Source of the DNA: Thalassospiraceae bacterium | Lineage (GTDB): Bacteria > Pseudomonadota > Alphaproteobacteria > Rhodospirillales > Magnetovibrionaceae | Assembly (NCBI GenBank): GCA_030637845.1 | Contig: DAOWFT010000090.1 | Span: 1-6,320 of the forward strand | Direction of reading: 5' to 3' | Length of the DNA: 6,320 nt | In this document: one piece after another, positions 1-6,116 of the stretch | Layout: every line of letters begins with the position of its first letter | Numbering within the stretch: the stretch's first letter is position 1 | The notes under the pieces: model-generated | Database searches by the model: none | The model's input: the letters and a program-made list of their open reading frames with translations, nothing else | Told to the model about the DNA's origin: nothing | Translations under genes and position numbers: made by a program

Positions 1-1323
1 GCGGCAGTAAAGCGCAGCAAGCACGAACAGCTAAACCCGATTGAAGAAGCTAAAAAGATAAAGCGTACCGATACCGCCTGCATAATTTATACATCCGGTA
101 CCGGCGGTGCGCCCAAGGGCGTTATGCTAAGCCATGGCGCATTGCTGCATAACTGCCACGGTGCCCAACATGTTATTGAAGACCTTGGTCTTGAAAATAA
201 TGTGTTTCTTAGCTTTTTGCCACTTTCGCATTCCTATGAACATATTGGCGGAATGCATCTGCCCATATCCATTGGTGCGGAAATATATTACGCCGAAGGT
301 GTTGAAACGCTGGCAAAAAATATGGTCGAGGCCCGTCCGACCCTAATTTTGTCGGTTCCGCGCCTTTATGAAAGCATGCATTCGCGCATCATGCGCGGCA
401 TCGAACAGCAGGGCGGCTTAAAAGAAAAACTTTTCATGAAAACACTGGAACTTGGAACCAAGCTTTACCATGACCCGAATAGCCTGAGCATTAGCGAGAG
501 CCTGCTTAATAAGCTGTTGGATAAATTGGTGCGGAAAAAGGTCAAGGCCCGCTTCGGCGGAAGGCTAAAGGCGTTTATTTCCGGGGGCGCACCGCTAAAC
601 CCGGAAATTGGTATTTTCTTCCATGCCCTTGGCATTAGGATTTTACAAGGTTACGGCCTAACCGAATCTGCGCCGCTTATCAGCGCTAATCTGCCATCTA
701 ATATTAAAATGCACACCGTCGGCCCACCGGTTCCCAATACCGAGGTTCGCATTGCCGATGATGGTGAAATCATTGTCCGTGGCGAATTGCTGATGAACGG
801 TTACTGGAGAAATGAAGAAGCCACCAACAAAACAATTATTGATGGCTGGTTGCACACCGGCGACATCGGGATAATTGACGAAGACGGCTGTATACAAATC
901 ACCGACCGCAAAAAAGATATTATTGTCAATTCCGGCGGTGACAACATAGCCCCGCAAAGGATTGAGGGCCTTTTGACCCTTGAGCCGGAAATAGCCCAAG
1001 CCATGGTTTATGGCGATAAAAAATCGCATTTGGTCGGCCTGATTGTGCCCGATCCGGAATGGTTTGCCGATTGGCAAAAAACAAACGCCCCGGATAAAAA
1101 TGTTTCAGATCTGGTTGATGACGAGCTTTTAAGAAAAGCAATCTTCGATGCCATTGGCCGGGTAAATAACGCTATTTCAAATGTTGAAAAAGTAAGAAAG
1201 TTCATCATTGCGGACGAAGGGTTTACAATTGAAAATGAACTTATGACCCCTACGCTTAAAGTGCGCCGTTACAAGATTAAGGAAATATACGGCGATAAAC
1301 TCGAGGGGCTTTATAACTTATAA
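1..1323 (+). CDS. Long-chain fatty acid-CoA ligase (AMP-binding enzyme), C-terminal part, cut by left edge
   Basis: The frame is open from the first base, so the gene starts upstream; 440 residues and a TAA stop are present. The enzyme activates a carboxylic acid, probably a long-chain fatty acid, with ATP to an acyl-adenylate and then transfers it to CoA, in the cytoplasm or at the inner membrane. Seen here, numbered from the window edge: the phosphate-binding loop YTSGTGGAPKGVMLSHG (about 30-46), FLPLSHSYEH (about 72-81), SGGAPLNPE (about 194-202), GYGLTES (217-223), DGWLHTGD (about 281-288), the hinge DRKKD (302-306) and the C-terminal TPTLKVRR with the likely catalytic Lys near 420. This motif order defines the ANL adenylating family, and the FLPLSH and APLNPE blocks resemble long-chain FadD-like enzymes. 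The ATG at position 124 lies inside the ATP loop and cannot be the true start. Chain-length specificity is inference. It is convergent with the EamA permease gene. Confidence 0.93.
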   Translation, partial: AAVKRSKHEQLNPIEEAKKIKRTDTACIIYTSGTGGAPKGVMLSHGALLHNCHGAQHVIEDLGLENNVFLSFLPLSHSYEHIGGMHLPISIGAEIYYAEGVETLAKNMVEARPTLILSVPRLYESMHSRIMRGIEQQGGLKEKLFMKTLELGTKLYHDPNSLSISESLLNKLLDKLVRKKVKARFGGRLKAFISGGAPLNPEIGIFFHALGIRILQGYGLTESAPLISANLPSNIKMHTVGPPVPNTEVRIADDGEIIVRGELLMNGYWRNEEATNKTIIDGWLHTGDIGIIDEDGCIQITDRKKDIIVNSGGDNIAPQRIEGLLTLEPEIAQAMVYGDKKSHLVGLIVPDPEWFADWQKTNAPDKNVSDLVDDELLRKAIFDAIGRVNNAISNVEKVRKFIIADEGFTIENELMTPTLKVRRYKIKEIYGDKLEGLYNL

Positions 1324-1342
1324 TAATCCTGGGTGGATATCA

Positions 1343-2254
1343 TTACTCAGGTTCGTCTTTTGTGGTTGCCGGACCGACGCCCGCAATGGCAATACCGACA
1401 AGTATCACCCCAAGCCCGCTTAGCGTGCTTGGGGTTACTTTTTCGCCCAAGAACAACACGCCCCACAAAACACCCAAAGCCGGTATTAGATAATTATTCA
1501 ACGATAAAAATGTAACGCCACGCCTGGCAATTACTTCGATCAATAATATTGTCGCTATTGCGGTTGGGAAAATGCCTAAATACATGGCCGATAAAAATGC
1601 GGTCCAGGTATAGTCCACCGTCCATGGCGCATCGGCAATAAGTGAAGCGGGAATCATTACAATGGTGGCTGCGATAAGTATTCCCGCCCCCTGCTCCAGT
1701 GGCTCTCCTGCTGGTAATTTACGCACAAGTATTCCGGCAATTGCATAACAAACCGCACCCAGTGCTACCGCAAGCTGGGGAAGGATATCATCGCCCAACA
1801 TCATTAATTCATCGGGGCCAATAAGAACGACAACCCCGACCAGACCGAGAATAATTCCTGTTATTCGCCTGAGGTTAAGTATTTCGTCTGAAAAGATGCG
1901 TCCCAATACAAGTGCCGAAAGCGGCATCAGCGAAATCAGGGTGGCGGCAAGCCCGCTGGATATTTTTAATTCGCCCCAGTTTATCATTATAAACGGGAAA
2001 ACATTTCCGAAGATGCCTATTAAAAAAAACATCCACCATAGGCGGGGGTTACGACCCAGGCTCCCGCCCCTAAGGCGCATCCACCCCCAAAGCATGATGG
2101 CGGCTATGCCAATGCGCATTGCGGCAAGGGTAACCGGCGGAACGTGTTCGACGCCCACCTTTATTACGGTAAAAGACAGGCTCCACATTACGGCCAAAAC
2201 CAGCAATATAAGCAGCTCGCGGATGGGAACCCTAAGCAATGAAGATGCCTCCAC
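1343..2254 (-). CDS. EamA-family (DMT superfamily) permease
   Basis: An inner-membrane carrier of the drug/metabolite transporter superfamily with up to 303 residues, the usual length for the ten-helix EamA type. Two EamA repeats are visible, about residues 15-147 and 160-295. The first starts with a helix containing MWSLSFTVIKVG. The second ends with the characteristic block YLIPALGVLWGVLFLGEK (255-272) and a last helix rich in Gly and Ile. The C-terminus is short and charged, as expected for the cytoplasmic side. Substrate cannot be deduced; relatives export amino acids or other metabolites. It lies 15 bp behind the AEC permease gene, in the same reading frame, and is probably co-transcribed. 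The start is uncertain: the first possible codon is GTG at 2254, with no good ribosome binding site, while a TTG at 2239 has GGAGG at ideal distance and would give 298 residues. Family assignment is firm; role is open. Confidence 0.9.
   Translation of the reverse strand: MEASSLLRVPIRELLILLVLAVMWSLSFTVIKVGVEHVPPVTLAAMRIGIAAIMLWGWMRLRGGSLGRNPRLWWMFFLIGIFGNVFPFIMINWGELKISSGLAATLISLMPLSALVLGRIFSDEILNLRRITGIILGLVGVVVLIGPDELMMLGDDILPQLAVALGAVCYAIAGILVRKLPAGEPLEQGAGILIAATIVMIPASLIADAPWTVDYTWTAFLSAMYLGIFPTAIATILLIEVIARRGVTFLSLNNYLIPALGVLWGVLFLGEKVTPSTLSGLGVILVGIAIAGVGPATTKDEPE
1407..1443 (+). terminator. Possible rho-independent terminator of the acyl-CoA ligase, inside the convergent gene
   Basis: A perfect 9-bp inverted repeat, ACCCCAAGC (1407-1415) and GCTTGGGGT (1427-1435), encloses an 11-nt loop that can pair further (CGC/GCG around TTA). 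It is followed by a T-rich run, TTACTTTTT (1435-1443). On the + strand this has the shape of an intrinsic terminator, 84-120 bases past the ligase stop. It lies within the C-terminal coding part of the EamA gene (residues of the LSGLG region), so codon constraint could produce it by chance. No other terminator is visible in the 19-bp gap. Confidence 0.45.
2248..2252 (-). promoter_or_regulatory. Shine-Dalgarno GGAGG favouring a TTG start of the EamA gene at 2239
   Basis: On the - strand GGAGG is followed by eight bases and then TTG (2237-2239), which is in frame with the EamA protein (its sixth codon counted from the GTG at 2254). The GTG overlaps this motif and has only a T-rich stretch before it. 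The motif therefore argues for initiation at TTG, although TTG is a rarer start codon. Confidence 0.5.
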
Positions 2255-2269
2255 TTCTAAAAAAACTAT

Positions 2270-3145
2270 CTACAACAAGAACCATAACAATAATGGCAAG
2301 GTTGCAAATGATATAACAGTAGAAAGAACCACTGCCCCCGCCACCGTTTCCGGATCGGTATTGTATTTCTGGGCAAAAAGATAGTTGAAAACGGCTACCG
2401 GCAGCGTCGATTGCAAAACAAGAACGCCGCGCATCACGCCTTCCAAGCCCAACGCTTCGGCTATCGCCAACGAAACGCCAAAACCAATTATCAACCGGGA
2501 AGACGATATCAGTAATGTTTTGCCAAAGGTCGATATTTGCAGTCGGGCAAGTGAAATACCAAGGGTAATAAGCATCAGCGGAATGGCAAACCCACCCAGC
2601 AAGCCAAAGGTATTCATTGCCCACTCAGGCAGCTTGATGCCGGTTACCATAATAAAAACCGCCAACGCCACCGCATACAGTGTCGGCACCCGTAACAACG
2701 ATTTAGGTGACGCCGAACCGGATGCAATCGCAACCCCCAAGGTAAACTGGATCACAATACAAACGGAAAAATACGCAACCCCCAACGCCATTCCCTCTGC
2801 ACCGAAAGCAAACAGGGAAAGCGGAATGCCGACGTTACCGGTATTGGGGAACACCAATGCAGGCAAAAATGCCCGTACCGAATACCCCATTACCTTTATC
2901 AGGGCGAAGCTGACCCCGGTCATAAAAACCAAAACGCCAACAGTCGCCCCTGCCATTTCTGCAAGAGCGGAAATATCTATATCCACCGTCAGCAGCGTTG
3001 ATAACACCAACGCCGGAACACCAATGGACGATACAAGGCTGGTAACCATTTCGGTGTCGTAGTGACGCCCTGATTTGGCCCAGAAAAAACCAATCGCGGC
3101 GCACACGAATACAGGGACTACAATTGTAAACAGCTGATAAAGCAT
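2270..3145 (-). CDS. AEC (auxin efflux carrier) family permease
   Basis: A 291-residue inner-membrane permease. Nearly the whole chain is hydrophobic, matching the ten-helix, two-half AEC fold. The N-terminus LFTIVVPVFVCAAIGFFWAK is the typical first helix. Family hallmarks are FPNTGNVGIPL (about 99-109) in the first half and STLPVAVFNYLFAQKY (246-261) near the end, followed by the final helix SFATLPLLLWFLL. In bacteria the family includes malonate and malate carriers such as MdcF and MleP, so a small organic acid is a reasonable but unproven substrate. The ATG at 3145 was chosen because AGGA lies nine bases upstream and because the protein then begins like its relatives; a longer open frame to 3262 would run into the pyruvate kinase gene. 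It lies 49 bp after pyk and 15 bp before the EamA gene. Its TAG stop and the EamA start are in one frame. Confidence 0.92.
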   Translation of the reverse strand: MLYQLFTIVVPVFVCAAIGFFWAKSGRHYDTEMVTSLVSSIGVPALVLSTLLTVDIDISALAEMAGATVGVLVFMTGVSFALIKVMGYSVRAFLPALVFPNTGNVGIPLSLFAFGAEGMALGVAYFSVCIVIQFTLGVAIASGSASPKSLLRVPTLYAVALAVFIMVTGIKLPEWAMNTFGLLGGFAIPLMLITLGISLARLQISTFGKTLLISSSRLIIGFGVSLAIAEALGLEGVMRGVLVLQSTLPVAVFNYLFAQKYNTDPETVAGAVVLSTVISFATLPLLLWFLL

Positions 3146-3154
3146 TTTGGGAGG

Positions 3155-3158
3155 TCCT
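3155..3158 (-). promoter_or_regulatory. Ribosome binding site of the AEC permease gene
   Basis: AGGA on the - strand, nine bases before the ATG at 3145. It decides the start against the longer frame that opens at 3262 inside pyk. Confidence 0.6.
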
Positions 3159-3179
3159 GGGTAATTTCTTGGGTAATTT
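3158..3179. repeat. Tandem 10-bp repeat in the pyk-AEC gap
   Basis: TGGGTAATTT occurs at 3158-3167 and again at 3170-3179, separated by CT, giving a 12-base period. It fills much of the 49-bp gap between pyk and the AEC gene, directly upstream of the AEC ribosome binding site. It may be a slippage duplication or a pair of binding sites; nothing in the sequence decides. Confidence 0.75.
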
Positions 3180-3194
3180 AGGGCATAAACACGA

Positions 3195-4622
3195 TTAATC
3201 GACAGTGGCAATATGCACGATGTTTGTGCCACCCGGGCTACCAAATGGAATCCCCGCCACAATAACTATTTTGTCACCCTTAAGTGCAAACTCTTCTCGA
3301 ATTGAAACCCTGACGGATTTGCCCATCATTTCACCAAAACTATCAACGTCGCGGGTTCGCATTGAATGAACCCCCCAGACAAGCGCTAGCTTTCTGGCGA
3401 CGGGCAGATTTGGGGTTAGGCCCAAAATAGGCACCAATGGACGTTCGCGGGAAATTCGCTCGGTGGTCGAACCGGTAGATGAAAACGAAACGATGGCTTG
3501 GGCTGAAATGGTATCTGCAACCTGACGGGCGGCGGCACTTATGGCATCGGCCGGGGTTGCTTCGGGTAACGAACGGGCGCTCTCGACCATCTTGTGGTAA
3601 ATACGGTCACGTTCAACCCGACAGATTATGCGATCCATCATGGCAACGGATTCAACCGGATAATCGCCAACGGCGGTTTCGGCTGAAAGCATTACCGCAT
3701 CGGCACCATCATAAATTGCCGTGGCAACGTCGGAGGCCTCGGCCCGGGTTGGGGTTGGTGAATGAACCATTGAATCCAGCATCTGGGTTGCGACCACAAC
3801 CGGCTTGCCCGATTGGCGACACGAATTGATTATGCGTTTTTGCTGAACCGGAACGTCTTCGGGCGGAAGCTCAACCCCAAGGTCGCCACGGGCAACCATA
3901 ACGGCATCGGCCTGGTCAACAATATCATGCAGGTATTCTATGGCGCCTGGTTTTTCCAGCTTGGCCATTACACTGGCGCGACCTTTTACAATTGATTTTA
4001 CCTGTTCAATATCAGCCGGGCGCTGAACAAAAGAAAGAGCTACCCAGTCAACACCCATTTCAAGCCCGACCTTCAAGTCGTGATGGTCTTTTTCGGTCAT
4101 TGCCGAAAGGGCCAGTTCGGCACTGGGAACATTAACGCCCTTGTGGTTTGAAACCTCACCACCATTGATAACTATGGTTTCGGCAAAATCCTTGCCCGCC
4201 TTTTCAACCCGAAGACGGATTTTTCCATCATCAATCAAAAGATCCATATCCTGACGCAGGGCCGCAAAAATTTCCGGATGCGGTAACGGGGCAGTCGTTT
4301 TGTTGCCTTTGTTGTTGGTCAGTTCAAGCCGGAACGACTGACCCGTCTCAAGCATTACTTTTCCCTGCTCAAACTCGCCCACGCGCAGTTTTGGCCCCTG
4401 CAGATCCATCAGGATGCCTATGGGGCGGGAAAACCTGCTTTCCAGCTTGCGGATTACTTCGTAACGGCGCTTATGGTCGTCGTGCACACCGTGGGAAAAA
4501 TTGAGCCTGAATACATCGGCGCCCGCCTCAAATAAATTGGCGATTTCTTCTTCAGAAGAGCGCCCCGGCCCCAATGTTGCGATAATTTTTGCGTTTCTAT
4601 TTCTTCTCATGCCCTTGAACAT
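3195..4622 (-). CDS. pyk: Pyruvate kinase, K+-independent type by signature residues
   Basis: Converts phosphoenolpyruvate and ADP to pyruvate and ATP in the cytoplasm, the last step of glycolysis. At 475 residues it is full length. Visible elements: the N-terminal strand AKIIATLGP (11-19); substrate Arg39 in FRLNFSHG; the small B domain (about 75-170); the active-site MAKLEKP with catalytic Lys221 and metal ligand Glu223; ARGDLGVE with Asp247; ATQML with Thr279; then a C-terminal regulatory-type domain (about 350-475) with SSTGSTTERISRERP, resembling the phosphate-binding loop used by allosteric effectors. The segment DLQGPKLRV (73-81) has Leu, Gln, Lys and Val where K+-dependent enzymes have Thr, Lys, Glu and Thr, the known K+-independent pattern. 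A second ATG at 4610 (protein beginning MRRNRN) is equally plausible; neither has a strong ribosome binding site. It lies 65 bp downstream of the glycerate kinase and probably shares its transcript. Confidence 0.97.
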   Translation of the reverse strand: MFKGMRRNRNAKIIATLGPGRSSEEEIANLFEAGADVFRLNFSHGVHDDHKRRYEVIRKLESRFSRPIGILMDLQGPKLRVGEFEQGKVMLETGQSFRLELTNNKGNKTTAPLPHPEIFAALRQDMDLLIDDGKIRLRVEKAGKDFAETIVINGGEVSNHKGVNVPSAELALSAMTEKDHHDLKVGLEMGVDWVALSFVQRPADIEQVKSIVKGRASVMAKLEKPGAIEYLHDIVDQADAVMVARGDLGVELPPEDVPVQQKRIINSCRQSGKPVVVATQMLDSMVHSPTPTRAEASDVATAIYDGADAVMLSAETAVGDYPVESVAMMDRIICRVERDRIYHKMVESARSLPEATPADAISAAARQVADTISAQAIVSFSSTGSTTERISRERPLVPILGLTPNLPVARKLALVWGVHSMRTRDVDSFGEMMGKSVRVSIREEFALKGDKIVIVAGIPFGSPGGTNIVHIATVD

Positions 4623-4687
4623 AAAGCCCGCGCCGTTTTTACGCCAGACTTTTCCTTTTAAATCAATCTAGAACCCATCTAATCGAA

Positions 4688-6013
4688 TCACCTGATCAGA
4701 ATACACCTGAAATCGTTAACATTAGTTCGCGTTGGGCCGGTTATTACAAGATCGCCCAATTTATCAAAAAATGAATAGGCATCATTGCCCGCCAGCATGG
4801 CTGGCCCATCCAGCCCAAGGGCCGCCGCCCGGGTCAGGGTATCGGGCCCGCACACCGCACCGGCATTGTCTTCGGTGCCATCAATTCCATCGGTGTCGCA
4901 GGCAATAGCGTAAATATCGGGGTGACCGGCAAGCTCGATTGCCAGCCCCAGCAGGTATTCGGCGTTGCGCCCGCCACGGCCATCACCCTTTACGGTGACG
5001 GTGGTCTCGCCACCGGAAATGATTGCCATTCTTTTATTGCTGGAATTTGCCGCCTCAATCGCAAGCCGCGCATGCTGGCGACCGATTTCACGGGCCTCGC
5101 CCTCTATATCGTCACCAAGCATCTGCAATTTATATCCGGCGTGGCGTGCGGCATCGCCCGCCGCAACAAGTGATAGCGCCGGGGTCGCAATGATGTGCAT
5201 CTCGCATCTTTCTAATCGAGGGTCGCCCGGTTTAGGTGTTTCTTCTCTTTTTCCGGCCTTGCCTTCTTGAAGTGCGCGATCAACATTTTGTGACGCGACA
5301 ATTGAATATTTATTCAACACGGCCAAGGCATCGGCAAATGTCGTCGGGTCGGCCACTGTTGGGCCTGACGCTATAACCGACTGGTCATCACCGGGCACAT
5401 CGGAAATGGCAAGGCTAACAACCCGGGCGGGATTTGCCGCGATGGCAAGGCGGCCACCTTTTATGGCCGAGAGATGCTTGCGCACCGTATTCATTTCATC
5501 AATGGCGGCGCCGGATTTCAAAAGCTTGGTATTGATATCGCGCTTATCAGCCAGCGTTAGCCCAGCTGCCGGCAACGCCATCAACGCAGAACCGCCACCC
5601 GATATTAGACACAACACCATATCGTCATGAGAAAGGTTCGATACCTTCTCAAGCAAACGCTTTGCAACCGCTTCGCCCTCGTCGTCGGGAACCGGATGTG
5701 CGGCCTCAACTACCTCTATCCATTTGGTCGGCACACCGTGGGCGTATGGGGTAACGACAAGGCCGTCTATATTTTTATCTTCGCCCTTCTCGCCCAATGC
5801 CTGCTCAAGCGCATCTTCAAGGGCTTGGGCCATACTGGCGGCTGCCTTGCCGGCGCCTATTACCACGGTGCGGCCTTTATTTTTTTCCGGGGTTTTTTCG
5901 GGCAGGAAATTGGCCAAAGTCCCCTTTGGGCTGGCGGCGTCCACGGCCACGACAAAAAGGTCTTTCAGCAATTGGGCGGGGTTCTGGCTTGGTGAAATAT
6001 CGGTCATGGTCAT
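4688..6013 (-). CDS. ttuD: Glycerate 2-kinase, TtuD/GckA (MOFRL) family
   Basis: Phosphorylates D-glycerate with ATP, by family knowledge at carbon 2 giving 2-phosphoglycerate; a cytoplasmic enzyme of glyoxylate, tartrate or serine-cycle metabolism. Older databases often call this family hydroxypyruvate reductase. The 441-residue product is full length. It has the N-terminal nucleotide-binding-like domain with VIGAGKAAASMA (51-62), HPVPDDEG (106-113), LISGGGSALM (136-145), NTVRKHLSAIKGGRLA (175-190) and ISDVPGDD (203-210). The C-terminal MOFRL domain has ISGGETTVTVKGDGRGGRN (332-350), DTDGIDGTEDNAG (373-385) and ITGPTRTNVND (424-434). All family motifs look intact. The start is uncertain: ATGs lie at 6025, 6016, 6013 and 6007. 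I chose 6013 because GGTG sits six bases upstream. The open frame to 6067 would need a TTG and runs into the promoter region. First gene of a probable ttuD-pyk-AEC-EamA unit. Confidence 0.93.
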   Translation of the reverse strand: MTMTDISPSQNPAQLLKDLFVVAVDAASPKGTLANFLPEKTPEKNKGRTVVIGAGKAAASMAQALEDALEQALGEKGEDKNIDGLVVTPYAHGVPTKWIEVVEAAHPVPDDEGEAVAKRLLEKVSNLSHDDMVLCLISGGGSALMALPAAGLTLADKRDINTKLLKSGAAIDEMNTVRKHLSAIKGGRLAIAANPARVVSLAISDVPGDDQSVIASGPTVADPTTFADALAVLNKYSIVASQNVDRALQEGKAGKREETPKPGDPRLERCEMHIIATPALSLVAAGDAARHAGYKLQMLGDDIEGEAREIGRQHARLAIEAANSSNKRMAIISGGETTVTVKGDGRGGRNAEYLLGLAIELAGHPDIYAIACDTDGIDGTEDNAGAVCGPDTLTRAAALGLDGPAMLAGNDAYSFFDKLGDLVITGPTRTNVNDFRCILIR

Positions 6014-6035
6014 CATGTACACCATATCGCCATTA

Positions 6036-6064
6036 AATAAAAACACCTGATTTGCCGCAGGCAA
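6036..6064 (-). promoter_or_regulatory. Candidate promoter of the glycerate kinase operon
   Basis: On the - strand TTGCCT (6064-6059) and TTTATT (6041-6036) are 17 bases apart, each matching four of six consensus positions of a sigma-70-type promoter. It would start transcription near 6029, shortly before the ATG at 6013. Weak evidence, supported mainly by position at the head of a four-gene unit. Confidence 0.3.
6052..6064. promoter_or_regulatory. Palindrome in the divergent promoter region, possible operator
   Basis: TTGCC-GCA-GGCAA is a perfect 5-bp inverted repeat with a 3-base centre. It sits in the only sizeable non-coding region and covers the candidate -35 boxes of both divergent promoters, where a bound regulator could act on both. 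It is short enough to occur by chance. Confidence 0.35.
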
Positions 6065-6081
6065 CAACCGTGAGGTAGGAT
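6052..6081 (+). promoter_or_regulatory. Candidate promoter of the gene at 6117
   Basis: TTGCCG (6052-6057) and TAGGAT (6076-6081) are separated by 18 bases; each matches four of six sigma-70 consensus positions. The start would fall near 6088, giving a leader of about 30 bases that includes the strong ribosome binding site at 6105. Confidence 0.35.
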
Positions 6082-6104
6082 AGCGGGAGACGAATCACGC
6101 CTTT

Positions 6105-6109
6105 AGGAG
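6105..6109 (+). promoter_or_regulatory. Strong ribosome binding site of the unknown gene at 6117
   Basis: AGGAG followed by seven bases and ATG (6117-6119), an ideal arrangement. It fixes the start of the right-edge gene and is the main proof that this frame is translated. Confidence 0.8.
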
Positions 6110-6116
6110 CGTTTTA

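Noticed and set aside
658..1077. Open frames on the - strand opposite the acyl-CoA ligase
   Set aside because: The + strand protein has all ANL family motifs here; the reverse frames look like shadows.
1896..2384. Open frame on the + strand (162 codons) across the AEC-EamA junction
   Set aside because: Antisense to two well-supported permeases, with no family resemblance.
2385..3062. Long open frame on the + strand (225 codons) opposite the AEC gene
   Set aside because: It lies fully antisense to a clear AEC permease. Its product is a low-complexity mix of Thr, Pro, Ala and Asn, as expected when membrane-protein codons are read backwards.
3146..3262. Longer N-terminus for the AEC permease starting at 3262
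   Set aside because: It would overlap the end of pyk by 68 bases and add 39 residues that do not resemble the family; the ATG at 3145 has its own ribosome binding site.
4623..4687. Separate promoter or terminator in the 65-bp gap before pyk
   Set aside because: TTGATT (4666-4661) has no good -10 box at normal spacing, and no stable hairpin with a T tract is present; an internal promoter cannot be excluded but is not supported.
4922..6050. Several + strand open frames of 74-122 codons opposite the glycerate kinase
   Set aside because: All overlap conserved glycerate kinase motifs on the other strand and have no recognisable domains.
6014..6067. Longer N-terminus for the glycerate kinase from a TTG at 6067
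   Set aside because: It needs a TTG start without a ribosome binding site and would make the divergent promoter region coding; the first conserved residues lie well inside the shorter form.
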